Shown in pieces: positions 16,971-26,244 of a stretch of DNA of 62,358 nucleotides. Positions within the stretch are counted from its first letter, which is position 1. Each line of letters starts with the position of its first letter. Position numbers and translations under genes: made by a program. The stretch spans positions 1 to 62,358 of the forward strand of contig CALFUN010000002.1 of assembly GCA_937929915.1 (NCBI GenBank), read 5' to 3'. This DNA is from an uncultured Caulobacterales bacterium. Lineage in GTDB: Bacteria; Pseudomonadota; Alphaproteobacteria; Caulobacterales; Maricaulaceae. The notes under the pieces were generated by a model. That model made no database searches, was not told the DNA's origin, and worked only from the letters and a program-made list of their open reading frames with translations.

Positions 16971-17316
16971 TTTTAACTCCAAAACAGACTTCATCCTAGC
17001 TATGAATATGCCGCAAAAGCCTTTCAGCGTGGTTAATGTAAAGGTGAAATTTTCGTCAGTTATTGGGCATTTAAAGGGGGGGATGCTTTTGGACAAACAG
17101 CCTTTATAAGCATAACTAGCTTGATTCAGTAATTATTACTTTCAAATATGTCGTGGATGCCGCCCCAAAATCATGCCAGATTGACATTTAAGACGACTCT
17201 TCTATCTTATGTGCCTTATGGGGGCGATTTTGAAATCTTATTGCCAAGATGGCATGTAAGGCGAATTAATCTTTCGGCAGTGTTGCACATGACGTGCCGA
17301 TATAGGGAGAACTATC
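16971..17316. other. Divergent intergenic region, about 345 bases
   Basis: Separates the minus-strand chaperone-like gene from the plus-strand membrane protein. It holds a sigma70-type promoter candidate towards the right (17181-17208). It also holds the short dyad TGCCA-AGA-TGGCA around 17252, which may be an operator. I see no small gene or RNA structure here. Confidence 0.6.
17181..17208 (+). promoter_or_regulatory. Candidate sigma70-type promoter
   Basis: TTGACA at 17181-17186 and TATCTT at 17203-17208 are separated by 16 bases. The pair lies about 110 bases upstream of the membrane protein gene at 17317 and reads towards it. Called from the hexamers only. Confidence 0.5.
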
Positions 17317-18153
17317 ATGGCTGATAATGAAAACGCAGCAGAGGATGCTGCGCAGATAGACGTGACGAATGCGTGGCAGGCCTCGCAAGATCAGAAAGCC
17401 AAAGCTAAGAAGCTTCGCATGTTTGCAGGACTGTCATGGTTAGTGGCTATCGGTACAGAGATTGGCGCGATTGTTTTACTCCTCAAAAATACCTTTGATG
17501 ATGGTAATCTTGTTTTATTAATCGGTCTTTTAGTGGTCATTGCTGTCTTTGCGATTGCGGGGAGCATAATGTGGAAAGCCTCTAATAAGCATGATCCCGC
17601 ATCAAAGGCCGAGCCTGTAAAGTTTTTCGTCCAAAATCAGCTTGGCGTCATTATCACCGTGATCGCCTTCTTGCCGCTACTTGTATTGATTTTCTTAGAT
17701 AAGGATATGGACCCGAAGAATAAGAAAATTGCTGGTGGTGTTGGGGCTGCATTATTTGCTGTAGCTGCGATTTTTGGCGTTGATCTCAACCCGCCTTCTA
17801 CCGAGCAATATACGGTGGATATGAATGAATGTGCAGCTCAGATTAAAGCTAAACAGCCGACAACGTCTTGTTCACCAGAAGTGGCAGAGCAAGCGCAAAA
17901 TATCGTTGAAGATTCAGAGGCCGTGGCCGAAGCGACAAACGGTCTTGATGTTGTTTATTGGATTGCACCGAAAGACGGGGAGACAAAATCCAAGTCGAAA
18001 CTTGTTTTTCATCTTTGCGAAGATGTCAGCACGCTGCGTGGTAAGGTTGTCAATAAGGGGACTGTGACCGAAGCTTACGCGCAAAATGCTGTGCGTTTGA
18101 CTAAGCAGATTAAAAGTGAGCGAAAGCAATGCGGTTTTGAGCCTGCTGAATAA
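17317..18153 (+). CDS. Membrane protein of unknown function, four predicted helices
   Basis: A 278-residue protein with a charged N-terminal tail and hydrophobic segments at about 35-57, 64-83, 109-127 and 138-153. A soluble C-terminal part of ~120 residues contains four cysteines (NECAAQ, TSCSPE, LCEDV, QCGFE), so it may carry two disulfides if periplasmic. Good ribosome binding site (AGGGAGA). I recognise no family. It is a single gene with its own promoter and a hairpin after it. Confidence 0.85.
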   Translation: MADNENAAEDAAQIDVTNAWQASQDQKAKAKKLRMFAGLSWLVAIGTEIGAIVLLLKNTFDDGNLVLLIGLLVVIAVFAIAGSIMWKASNKHDPASKAEPVKFFVQNQLGVIITVIAFLPLLVLIFLDKDMDPKNKKIAGGVGAALFAVAAIFGVDLNPPSTEQYTVDMNECAAQIKAKQPTTSCSPEVAEQAQNIVEDSEAVAEATNGLDVVYWIAPKDGETKSKSKLVFHLCEDVSTLRGKVVNKGTVTEAYAQNAVRLTKQIKSERKQCGFEPAE

Positions 18154-18172
18154 GCTGTTATATATTCATAAT

Positions 18173-18204
18173 GTGAGGCTTGAGGCATAACCCTTAAGCT
18201 TCAC
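18173..18204 (+). terminator. Hairpin downstream of the membrane protein gene
   Basis: GTGAGGCTT and AAGCTTCAC pair over nine bases with one G-U wobble on the plus strand, and part of the loop can extend the stem. There is no clear T tract, so it may be a weak or Rho-assisted terminator between the convergent genes. Confidence 0.35.
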
Positions 18205-18211
18205 AACATGA

Positions 18212-19675
18212 TTATTTAATCAATTTTGAGTTTGGATAGCTTGCGTGCCAGCCAAACCAGAAAGCGCGGTGATAAGGCAGGCGGTTTAATTCACGCCCAT
18301 CCGGGCCTACCAACCGGCTCTCTGTGACTGTCCAGATACGGCCTTGCGTGTCGGTTGCCGCGCGCTCACCATTAAAATTCTCAAAACTTACATCCTGCGG
18401 GTCGTAAACACGGTTCGCGCCCGTCTCATCCGTCAGGATAACGTATTTTTGCGTGCCAAGCTGCCCGCTATAGACAGGGTTGCTTTTAAGGAAATCGGCT
18501 GAGATGGCGATGGGGGCGTGACCTGAATTTTTAAACCGCAATGCTAAGACTTCTTGTTTATTGAGCAAACGCTGATCGGCATAAGGCGTATTAAACATCA
18601 GATTATCTGTAGCGAAATAGGCGTGATAGGCAACGCCTTCGCCGTAATCACGATCATGGCCTGTGTCCAAAGATAGCACTTTGGTGTCGGGGTGCAGCTT
18701 TTTCCACTTTCCCCAATTTGTTGTCACGACACTGCGATGATTGAGCGTGATGTCTTTACCTGATAGCGGGCCTAGCACAGGCTCACCTTTTAGCGTATTC
18801 CATAAGGATTGTGTCTCTGCATCATACATTAGCTTGTTAGAACGGTATAAAAACCCACTTGTGCCGACTTTATGAGATAGGCCATTAGCCTCTGTATCAT
18901 AAAGAATAACTGTGCCGCATAATGTGCAATAAACGCCTGCCACATCAATGCCGCCGACACTATCCACAAACATTTCATGCCAGGCTAAAATACGTTTAGG
19001 ATAGGCCCGCACATCGCCATTAACCTCTATGCCAAAGATGATATTGTCATCTTCCAAATAGCTTGCATCTTTCGCGCTTATCATTTTTGGCTTGCGTAGC
19101 GGCGGTATGCCATCCTGCAGCACACCGCCCCAGCGAATTTCGTCAAGACGGATACGGGCAGATTGAGACCGGTTTTTGAAATATTTACCAAAGCGTGGAT
19201 CAATGCCTGCGTAAAACTCGGCTTTAAAATTATCATAGCCATTGATTTTAATCTCAGGCTCGTTCCAGAGCCACCGATACCAATCATTCATATTGGTGCC
19301 AAAATCCTTACCCGTTTCGCCTTTTAGCGCACTTAGTAATGTACGACGTACATCAGAGGATTGGACGAAATTATAAAGCTCTAACGTGGCAGGCACATAG
19401 GCCTTGGAGTAAAACTGGCGAATGTCATCTATTAATTGGCGTTCTTCATCGGGTGTTTGTGGAAACAATGTTGATATGAGCAAATCTTGGTCAAATTTAC
19501 GTAGCTCATAAATCGTAGTCTCATCGGCAAGTTGAGCCTTCTTTGCATGTTTTTCAATGCTTTGCAGTGTTTTATTGAGATGATCGGCTTTGGCATTCTG
19601 CGTATGCGTAAAGCTAGTGAATATACCAAAGCCCAAGAGTAGCGGCGCGGCGATTAAAAGTGATTTTTTGAGCAT
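18212..19675 (-). CDS. DUF3179 domain-containing exported protein
   Basis: The 487-residue protein has an N-terminal signal or anchor (MLKKSLLIAAPLLLGFG) and a C-terminal two-thirds typical of DUF3179. The signature stretch has RAYPKRILAWHEM followed by VYCTLCGTVILYD, whose two cysteines suggest a redox or metal site. The function of DUF3179 proteins is not established. The N-terminal ~150 residues are helical. Start ATG 19675 has GAGGA upstream. It lies downstream of rpoH on the same strand but is about 130 bases away, so it may be a separate unit. Confidence 0.88.
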   Translation of the reverse strand: MLKKSLLIAAPLLLGFGIFTSFTHTQNAKADHLNKTLQSIEKHAKKAQLADETTIYELRKFDQDLLISTLFPQTPDEERQLIDDIRQFYSKAYVPATLELYNFVQSSDVRRTLLSALKGETGKDFGTNMNDWYRWLWNEPEIKINGYDNFKAEFYAGIDPRFGKYFKNRSQSARIRLDEIRWGGVLQDGIPPLRKPKMISAKDASYLEDDNIIFGIEVNGDVRAYPKRILAWHEMFVDSVGGIDVAGVYCTLCGTVILYDTEANGLSHKVGTSGFLYRSNKLMYDAETQSLWNTLKGEPVLGPLSGKDITLNHRSVVTTNWGKWKKLHPDTKVLSLDTGHDRDYGEGVAYHAYFATDNLMFNTPYADQRLLNKQEVLALRFKNSGHAPIAISADFLKSNPVYSGQLGTQKYVILTDETGANRVYDPQDVSFENFNGERAATDTQGRIWTVTESRLVGPDGRELNRLPYHRAFWFGWHASYPNSKLIK

Positions 19676-19807
19676 AACATCCTCATAGGGCAGCTATAAT
19701 AACGGCCAATTTAGATGTTAGATTACTGTGCCTTGGTGAAATGTCGTCTCACAAAGGCTGTTGTATAGCTCACAGTCTTGTGACGTATATATTGCGCAAT
19801 CAATCGC

Positions 19808-20785
19808 TTAGTTTTCGATCAAGCCTGTCGTACCTGCCGCCGCAATCATCGCCGCTTGTAGTTTTTCAAAGGCGCGCGCTTCTATTTGGCGGATCCGCTC
19901 ACGGCTCACCTCGTAAATTGTAGCGAGATCTTCGAGCGTCATGGGCTTTTCTGCAAGGCGGCGCTTCATGATAATGTCGCGCTCACGCTCATTGAGATCA
20001 CTCATAGCATCTTGAAGCAAATCCATTCGTGCCTGATGTTCTTGGCTATTGGCGATTTGCGTTTCTTGGCTGTCAGTTTCATCTTGCAGCCAGTCTTGCC
20101 ACTGCGCGCTACCATCATCGCCGCCAATCGTGACATTGAGAGACGCATCGCCGCCATGCCCCATACGGCGGTTCATAGAGGTTACTTCTTCCTCTTTAAC
20201 GCCTAAATTTGTTGCGATTTTTTTGATATGCTCTGGGCGAAGATCGCCATCTTCAATGGCTTTCATCTCACCTTTCATACGGCGTAAATTAAAGAATAAT
20301 TTTTTCTGTGCGGCAGTTGTCCCCATTTTCACAAGCGACCAAGAGCGCAGTACATATTCTTGAATAGCGGCCCGTATCCACCACATTGCATAGGTGGAGA
20401 GACGAAAGCCTTTATCAGGGTCAAATTTCTTTACGGCTTGCATCAGGCCGACATTGCCTTCGGAAATGACCTCGCCAATAGGTAAACCGTAACCGCGATA
20501 GCCCATAGCGATTTTCGCGACTAATCGTAGGTGTGATGTGACCATGCGTTCTGCCGCCTCAGAGTCGCCATCTTGTCTCCAGCGTTTGGCGAGCATAAAT
20601 TCTTCGTCGCGCTCTAGCATTGGGAACTTGCGCACTTCTTGGAGATAGCGGTTTAAGCCTTGCTCTGGCGATAGAGAGACAGACAGGCTCATATTACCTG
20701 AATAGGACGCATCTGCCGTTGATGCGGCTTTAGACACAGCTTTCGCTGGTAATGTTGTCGATTTATCAGCCATGTCTTTTGTCAT
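19808..20785 (-). CDS. rpoH: Heat-shock sigma factor sigma-32
   Basis: Directs RNA polymerase to heat-shock promoters. The 325-residue protein has region 2 (YAMWWIRAAIQEYVLRSW), the RpoH box QKKLFFNLRRMK that distinguishes it from other sigma factors, and region 4 ending in a helix-turn-helix (VSRERIRQIEARAFEKLQ). The start at 20785 is chosen because GGAGG lies six bases upstream; an earlier in-frame codon at 20824 lacks one. It is separated from rluD, its frequent alphaproteobacterial neighbour, by a DegQ-like protease gene. Confidence 0.96.
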   Translation of the reverse strand: MTKDMADKSTTLPAKAVSKAASTADASYSGNMSLSVSLSPEQGLNRYLQEVRKFPMLERDEEFMLAKRWRQDGDSEAAERMVTSHLRLVAKIAMGYRGYGLPIGEVISEGNVGLMQAVKKFDPDKGFRLSTYAMWWIRAAIQEYVLRSWSLVKMGTTAAQKKLFFNLRRMKGEMKAIEDGDLRPEHIKKIATNLGVKEEEVTSMNRRMGHGGDASLNVTIGGDDGSAQWQDWLQDETDSQETQIANSQEHQARMDLLQDAMSDLNERERDIIMKRRLAEKPMTLEDLATIYEVSRERIRQIEARAFEKLQAAMIAAAGTTGLIEN

Positions 20786-21049
20786 TCTAAGCCTCCGAGG
20801 GGCACCATATAGGGAATTTAACATGGATTTAAAAGGGGGCGTGTGTGAGATTTACATTTTATAGGTTTGGGCCTGAGGCTTGAGCTTAAATTCTACGCCC
20901 GAATCACAAAGCAAGCTCTGTGCGGTAAATCTGGGCTATCATGACTATCTCGAAATCGTGCGTAGGCTTGATTTGAGTGCGAGCTGTAACCTGAGTCATA
21001 CTGACACAAACTTAATAATTACCAATTTTGCGATTTACACGGGTGCATT

Positions 21050-22417
21050 ATGACAAAGACTTTTAAACCACTGACTTTTAGAACCCTGACTTTTAAAACC
21101 CTGACTTTTAAAACAATGGCACTTACTACGCTAACAACCGCTTTACTTGCCGCGTGTCAGACATCGCCTGCATCCACCAAGAACGCCAGTCTATTAACGC
21201 CGATGGATAATGATCGTAATGTTCTAAGTTTTGCCGATACCCTAGAGCCTGTTCTACCCTCAATCGTCCGAGTCGGGCGATTATCAAGAAGTCCTGAAGG
21301 TGCCTTGCAGCTTGGCGCACTTGGTTCTGGTGCTATTATTGATGGTGAAAATGGTTATGTAATTACCAATGCGCATGTTGTGACAAATGGTGATGGCTAT
21401 CTGATAACAGTCCCGGATGGCCGAGTTTTAGAAGCTAGCCTTGTAGGTATGGATACACCGACAGATATAGCGGTGCTTCAAGCCAATGATTTGCGGGCCA
21501 AAGCTGTGCCTTTAGCCAATTCTGATGATCTAAGGGTCGGGGATGTTGTCTTTGCCGTTGGTTACCCGCTTGGTCTTGAGCAGTCTTTATCTTTAGGTGT
21601 TGTGAGCGGGCTTGGCCGTTCAAGCTCGGCGGATAGTTTGCAAGATTTCATTCAAACCGACGCTGCGATTAATTCGGGTAATTCGGGCGGGCCGCTTTTG
21701 GATAGTCAAGGCCGTCTTGTCGGAATCAATACAGCGATTGTGAGCCGCAGCGGCGGGAGCAATGGTATCGGGTTTTCAGTCCCGGCGGGCCTTGCCACAC
21801 AGGTCACAAATCAAATTATCCGATATGGCGAAGTTCACCGCGGCACTATCGGTGTCCAAGCGACCCGCGTAAGCGAAGAAGCGTCTTTGAAAGTCGGGAT
21901 AGATCACTGGGACGGTGCGTTGCTGACGCATATCCGTCCTGGCAGCGCCGCCGAGCGTTCAGGTCTGCAAATCGGAGATGTGATAACGCGCTTTGATGGT
22001 AAACCCGTGAAAAATCCAACCGCTTTAAAAGCCTGGCTTGGCGTTGCAGAAGCGAATTCTCAGCATACGTTGACCTATATTCGGAAAAATGGTGTTGAGA
22101 ATACTGTGGACATTACGCTACGCGATACAGATGCAAGGTTAATTGCGGGGCTTGAAGATATGGGCGCCTCTATTCGCCCCATTAGTCATTCCGATGAGTT
22201 ACCACCGCATGTAACAGGTGTTTATGTGAAAAATATTGAACCCGGCAGTGCAGCCGAGCGCTCGGGCCTTTTGGTCGGTGATGTCATCGGTAGTATTAAT
22301 AATGAACAAACAGAAACGATGCAAAGCTCTGACCAACTCATGCGCAAAGCCAAAGGCCGCGCGCGTTTATTGGTGTATAGATACGGCGCAGCAGTCCCGA
22401 TTATTATTGAGTCTTAA
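21050..22417 (+). CDS. DegQ/DegP-like trypsin protease with two PDZ domains, lipoprotein
   Basis: Envelope quality-control serine protease. The catalytic triad is His109 (TNAHVV), Asp139 (TDIAVL) and Ser212 (NSGNSGGP), followed by two PDZ domains at about 255-350 and 365-450, each with a GSAAERSGL loop. The signal peptide ends in lipobox LLAAC (Cys36), so it is lipid-anchored, unlike soluble DegP. The first 22 residues are four repeats of a five-residue unit (LTFKT) encoded by a 15-base tandem repeat. ATG 21116 would skip the repeat and leave a normal lipoprotein signal. Confidence 0.92.
   Translation: MTKTFKPLTFRTLTFKTLTFKTMALTTLTTALLAACQTSPASTKNASLLTPMDNDRNVLSFADTLEPVLPSIVRVGRLSRSPEGALQLGALGSGAIIDGENGYVITNAHVVTNGDGYLITVPDGRVLEASLVGMDTPTDIAVLQANDLRAKAVPLANSDDLRVGDVVFAVGYPLGLEQSLSLGVVSGLGRSSSADSLQDFIQTDAAINSGNSGGPLLDSQGRLVGINTAIVSRSGGSNGIGFSVPAGLATQVTNQIIRYGEVHRGTIGVQATRVSEEASLKVGIDHWDGALLTHIRPGSAAERSGLQIGDVITRFDGKPVKNPTALKAWLGVAEANSQHTLTYIRKNGVENTVDITLRDTDARLIAGLEDMGASIRPISHSDELPPHVTGVYVKNIEPGSAAERSGLLVGDVIGSINNEQTETMQSSDQLMRKAKGRARLLVYRYGAAVPIIIES
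21056..21115 (+). repeat. 15-base tandem repeat at the start of the protease gene
   Basis: Four copies of CTGACTTTTAAAACC, the first degenerate, cover 21056-21115 in frame. They encode KTFKP-LTFRT-LTFKT-LTFKT. Because the unit is a multiple of three, copy-number change would lengthen or shorten the positively charged start of the lipoprotein signal without a frameshift. Confidence 0.85.
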
Positions 22418-22432
22418 TGGATAGATACGACT

Positions 22433-23518
22433 CTAATCGCGCGGCAATACTGCCAATAAATCCCGTAGCTTTTGCATATCGGGCGAGATGGGGGACTCAA
22501 AGACCATCTCGTCTTTGGTGATAGGGTGGATAAATCCGAGGCGGCGGGCATGGAGAGCTTGTCGTTTAAAGCTTGCAAGCGCGTTAATCACAGCCAGTTC
22601 ATCTTCTTTCTTATTCGTCAAAAAAGCACGCTGCTTGCCGTAAAGCGGGTCGCCCAGTAACGGGCAGCCAATATGGGCCAAATGCACGCGGATTTGGTGT
22701 GTGCGTCCTGTTTCAAGCCGGCACTCAATCTCGCTGATTTTTGGCGTGCCGACACTGGCATGTTGCGCGCGGCCATACCCTTTGATGAAGTTATAATGTG
22801 TAATGGCGTGGCGACCATGATCTGTCGCGTCAAGATTATTAATTGTCCCGCGCACCACAGCTTGTTTCTTACGGTCAGAGGCCGATCGGGCAATGCGGCT
22901 AATCACACTGCCAGAGCGCGGTTTGGGCACACCGCGCGCAAGGCAGACATAAACGCGGTCAATCGTATGTTTAGCAAATTGCTTGGAGAGGTGACGATGG
23001 GCTTTATCAGATTTGGCCACAATCATCACACCTGAGGTGTCTTTATCAAGGCGGTGAACAATACCAGGGCGCATCACTCCGCCTATGCCTGATAAGCTAT
23101 CTGCACAGTGATAGAGCAGGGCATTGACGAGCGTGGCCGAACGCGAACCTGGTGCAGGGTGTACTGTCATACCAGAGGGTTTATTGACAACAATAATATG
23201 CTCATCTTCAAATAAAATATCGAGCGGGATATTTTCAGCTTTGGGCGTGTCATCAATAGGGGCTGGGACATGCACCGCATATTCTATGTCAGCTTTAATC
23301 TTGGTGGTGACTTTGGTGACAATATCTCCGTTCGCGCGGACATGCCCCGCTTCGACAAGTTCTTTAATGCGTGCCCGCGATAATTCCGTCCAGCTTGACA
23401 GCCATTTATCAAGCCGTGCGCCCGCATCGTCTTCATCGGCGAAGCGGGTTTGCCATGTTCGCTTATCTATATCGCCCGTGGCTATGTCGCCCATATCTCT
23501 GTCGTGAATTGAAGTCAT
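22433..23518 (-). CDS. rluD: Ribosomal large subunit pseudouridine synthase RluD
   Basis: Makes pseudouridines in helix 69 of 23S rRNA. An S4 domain covers about residues 35-90. The catalytic domain has the motif HRLDKDTSG with its active-site aspartate, and the RluD-family block ETGRTHQIRVH. Length 361 residues. ATG 23518 is used, with GGGG five bases upstream; a GTG directly before it is also in frame. It ends 15 bases from the convergent protease gene. Usually next to rpoH in this class, here the two are split by that protease. Confidence 0.95.
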   Translation of the reverse strand: MTSIHDRDMGDIATGDIDKRTWQTRFADEDDAGARLDKWLSSWTELSRARIKELVEAGHVRANGDIVTKVTTKIKADIEYAVHVPAPIDDTPKAENIPLDILFEDEHIIVVNKPSGMTVHPAPGSRSATLVNALLYHCADSLSGIGGVMRPGIVHRLDKDTSGVMIVAKSDKAHRHLSKQFAKHTIDRVYVCLARGVPKPRSGSVISRIARSASDRKKQAVVRGTINNLDATDHGRHAITHYNFIKGYGRAQHASVGTPKISEIECRLETGRTHQIRVHLAHIGCPLLGDPLYGKQRAFLTNKKEDELAVINALASFKRQALHARRLGFIHPITKDEMVFESPISPDMQKLRDLLAVLPRD

Positions 23519-23584
23519 CACAGCCCCATAGGCCAGTCTGTTTGTCTTTACCAGTCTCGTTATATTTTAAAGAGTTCGCAGGCT

Positions 23585-25795
23585 TTAAAATATATGGCTC
23601 AATGCGGCCGCGCAAAGTAGATAAGCGCGGCCTTCGGTCGTGCCGAGTGTTTCACGAATGGAGTTATCATTTGGAGAACTTTGCGCGATTATCTGGTCAT
23701 ATTGCGTCACAAAATCCTTCGCTATGGTTTGGAAAGCTGCATCTTGCGATAATTGCGTGCGTAAATGATTAATAGGCGAGGCAAGGCGGCTCTCAACACT
23801 CTTATGCATGGCGGCAGGGCCATGTGTTATACGCGCTTTTGCAGCTTCGATGATCGTGCCTTCATCGACTATAGCTGGCGGGCTAAGTTGTGCTGTGTAA
23901 AGGCGGTTTAATACATCCTGATCGGCGGGCATGGTAAGCGGGTTCGAGGAAAGAGCCGGCGCAGATAAAGGGGCGGCTTGTGACGTGTCTTGATTGGTGT
24001 CAGGTTTTTCTAACCCGCCCAGCATATCGCGCCAGTGCCAACCGCTTTTCTCTTTGTCTTTTGTATTGCGCGTTTTACCAAAGCTTTTCCCAATAGGCGC
24101 TGCGGGCCGTACAATATCAGGGCGCAAAGTTTCAGGATCTAAAAGAGTTTCAGGGTCAAAATTTGTTAGCTCTGCATCAGGGTCGGCTATCTCCATATCT
24201 GCGCCCAGATGAATTGGACTGTCGAGTGCAAAGGCATCTTCATCGTCTAAATTTAACTGCGCTTGTGTTTCGTCACGTATTGCGCGTGATGGAAAGCGCG
24301 GGGGTTCTACGGGCGGGAAATCTGTTTCGAGCGGTTTGAGTTTTAACCGGCCAAACCCAGCTTGCTCTTCGGCTTTTTGTGTGTTGAGCGCCATTAAGTC
24401 TAGCTGCGTAGATTGCTCGCGTGCATTAGAGAGCTGCGTGCTTAAAACCTGCATGTCAGCTTCGAGTTTGGACAGGTCTTTACGAGTTTGGGCCAGACTG
24501 TCTCTGACACGTTTATTGGCGGCATCTGCGAGAGCATCTGCGCTGTCTTGCGTTTGGGCTATCATATTTTCCATATCTGAAAACCGCTGTTGCACAGCGT
24601 CTTGCGTGCCTTGATTGGCTGTCGTGAGGGCGGTGAGTAAATCGCTGCCAAGGCTAAGATTGTGTTGCAATGTATCTGTGCTGTCTTTGGCCATATTTGA
24701 CATGTCTTGCAGGTTTTCACTTTGCGTTAAAAGCTCAGATTTTATTTTGTTGTGTTGCGCCGTCAAACTATCCATGAACTCAGATAGCTTTGTATGCAAA
24801 TCACTGAGTTGCGTATGAGTTTTATTGAGGCTTTCCATGTTTGTTGCGAGTGTTTCGCTTGTGGTTTGACTGGTGGTTATCAAGCCTTGTTCTGATTGGT
24901 CGAGGCTATGCGCGGCTTGGGTGAGGCTATGTTCGGCTGCCTCGATGTTTTTCGCCGCAATTTGTGTGACTTCGGAGAGTTTTTGGCTTTGTGTTTCGAT
25001 CGTATTGCCAAGTGTTTCCATACGTGTGTCAAATGTACTTGTAATAGATTCAAGGGCTTGGCGTTGTAAGGTCAAGTTGCGCCCGACATCATCTGAGCGC
25101 TCTGACAAAGCCAAACCAACATTATTTATATCTTGGCTATGGGTGGTAATATCTGATTTTAAAGTTTCAAATCGTTTGAGCATTTTATTTAAATGCTCAT
25201 CGACAAGGGAGAGTTCGGATTGAATGCCAACAGCCAAATTACGGGTATGGGTTAAGGCACTCTCATCGGCGCGGGTTAAAATATGGGCAGCATGAGCCAG
25301 ACGGCCTGCCTCATGGGATATATGCACTAAACGCCGCCATGTTAACGACAGCAAAGTGATTAATATAACGGGCAATAATACAGCCATGACAAATCCGCTT
25401 ATGGCCATTGGGGTGAGGGGTGTTACCGCAAAAAGGCCAAAGTAAATAGCGATAGAGGCCGCCACCCAAATCAGGGTTAAAATGATACCTGTCCACACGA
25501 TCCATGCTGTTTTGGGCGGTGTTGCCGTATAATCTATCGTATCGACTGTCTGAGGCGTAAGCGTATCATCGCGGGATATAAACCCTGGGAAACTTTCAGG
25601 GTTAGCCACGTTGCGGCGCAAGGACGGAATATCGGAGGCGTGCTGCGGTGAAGATGATTTTTCAGATATTTTATCAGACACACTGGCCGGCGCGTCCATT
25701 GGTTCAATGCTGCGGATAAGGCCGCCTTTAACAGGGGTAATCTCGGATTCACTATCAGGCTCAAGACTTAAAATTTTCTTGGTTATGTCGGACAA
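23585..25795 (-). CDS. Large coiled-coil membrane protein, possibly TipN-like polarity factor
   Basis: A 736-residue protein with a soluble N-terminal ~95 residues, two adjacent transmembrane helices (about 98-120 and 128-152), and a long coiled coil at about 155-460 rich in Ser/Thr/Gln/Leu. An acidic Pro-rich linker follows, then a conserved-looking C-terminal helical domain (from about 580, beginning WHWRDMLGGL). This layout matches the Caulobacter polarity protein TipN, but I cannot confirm homology. The start is TTG 25795, with GGGGGA five bases upstream. It lies directly upstream of rluD. Confidence 0.7.
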   Translation of the reverse strand: MSDITKKILSLEPDSESEITPVKGGLIRSIEPMDAPASVSDKISEKSSSPQHASDIPSLRRNVANPESFPGFISRDDTLTPQTVDTIDYTATPPKTAWIVWTGIILTLIWVAASIAIYFGLFAVTPLTPMAISGFVMAVLLPVILITLLSLTWRRLVHISHEAGRLAHAAHILTRADESALTHTRNLAVGIQSELSLVDEHLNKMLKRFETLKSDITTHSQDINNVGLALSERSDDVGRNLTLQRQALESITSTFDTRMETLGNTIETQSQKLSEVTQIAAKNIEAAEHSLTQAAHSLDQSEQGLITTSQTTSETLATNMESLNKTHTQLSDLHTKLSEFMDSLTAQHNKIKSELLTQSENLQDMSNMAKDSTDTLQHNLSLGSDLLTALTTANQGTQDAVQQRFSDMENMIAQTQDSADALADAANKRVRDSLAQTRKDLSKLEADMQVLSTQLSNAREQSTQLDLMALNTQKAEEQAGFGRLKLKPLETDFPPVEPPRFPSRAIRDETQAQLNLDDEDAFALDSPIHLGADMEIADPDAELTNFDPETLLDPETLRPDIVRPAAPIGKSFGKTRNTKDKEKSGWHWRDMLGGLEKPDTNQDTSQAAPLSAPALSSNPLTMPADQDVLNRLYTAQLSPPAIVDEGTIIEAAKARITHGPAAMHKSVESRLASPINHLRTQLSQDAAFQTIAKDFVTQYDQIIAQSSPNDNSIRETLGTTEGRAYLLCAAALSHIF

Positions 25796-25950
25796 GCTAT
25801 TCCCCCTGAGACTTTGAAATCATTGTCTTTTTATTATATGCCATAATTTATTCCCGCATATTAACGAAAATTTGGCCATTTACCCTTACCATGGGAATTC
25901 GTCAGAGGAAAGCCGCGAAGATGGCTCCCTGAAGGTGAAAGTGGGTAAAT

Positions 25951-26244
25951 ATGGGCTGGACTGAAAAGGGCCGCGCATCTGCGCGCAATGGTAATGTACA
26001 AGTAAGTGATGCAGAGCTTGATTATCTGCGTGCGGGCTTGTCACAATCGGGCGGGAAGCTGCCATTATTTGATGTTACGGGGCAACGTATTGACCCTAAA
26101 ATTATGCGGGCATGTATTCAAAAAGGCTTATGCGCGCCATGGTTTGCCAATCCGATGAAACCTGATTGGCTTGTCTGCCGCTTGACAGATGAAGGTCGGC
26201 AGATTTTAACTACTCACAAGCTCCGCAGACCGTCTTTGTTTTAA
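25951..26244 (+). CDS. Small hypothetical protein, possible winged helix
   Basis: A 97-residue product, no signal peptide. The C-terminal WLVCRLTDEGRQIL resembles the wing and last helix of MarR-like winged helices, so DNA binding is possible, but I do not recognise the family. The start ATG 25951 follows a GA-rich region. Its last 39 bases overlap the end of the convergent CPBP protease gene, so the two C-termini are encoded on opposite strands of the same DNA. Confidence 0.65.
   Translation: MGWTEKGRASARNGNVQVSDAELDYLRAGLSQSGGKLPLFDVTGQRIDPKIMRACIQKGLCAPWFANPMKPDWLVCRLTDEGRQILTTHKLRRPSLF

Noticed and set aside
20785..20815. Possible RNA thermometer at the rpoH start
   Set aside because: The ribosome binding site GGAGG can pair with a nearby CCU only through a three-base-pair stem, too weak to be convincing.
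24336..25223. Plus-strand open frames opposite the coiled-coil gene
   Set aside because: They are shadows created by the repetitive Ser/Gln/Leu codons of the minus-strand gene, with no ribosome binding sites or plausible proteins.
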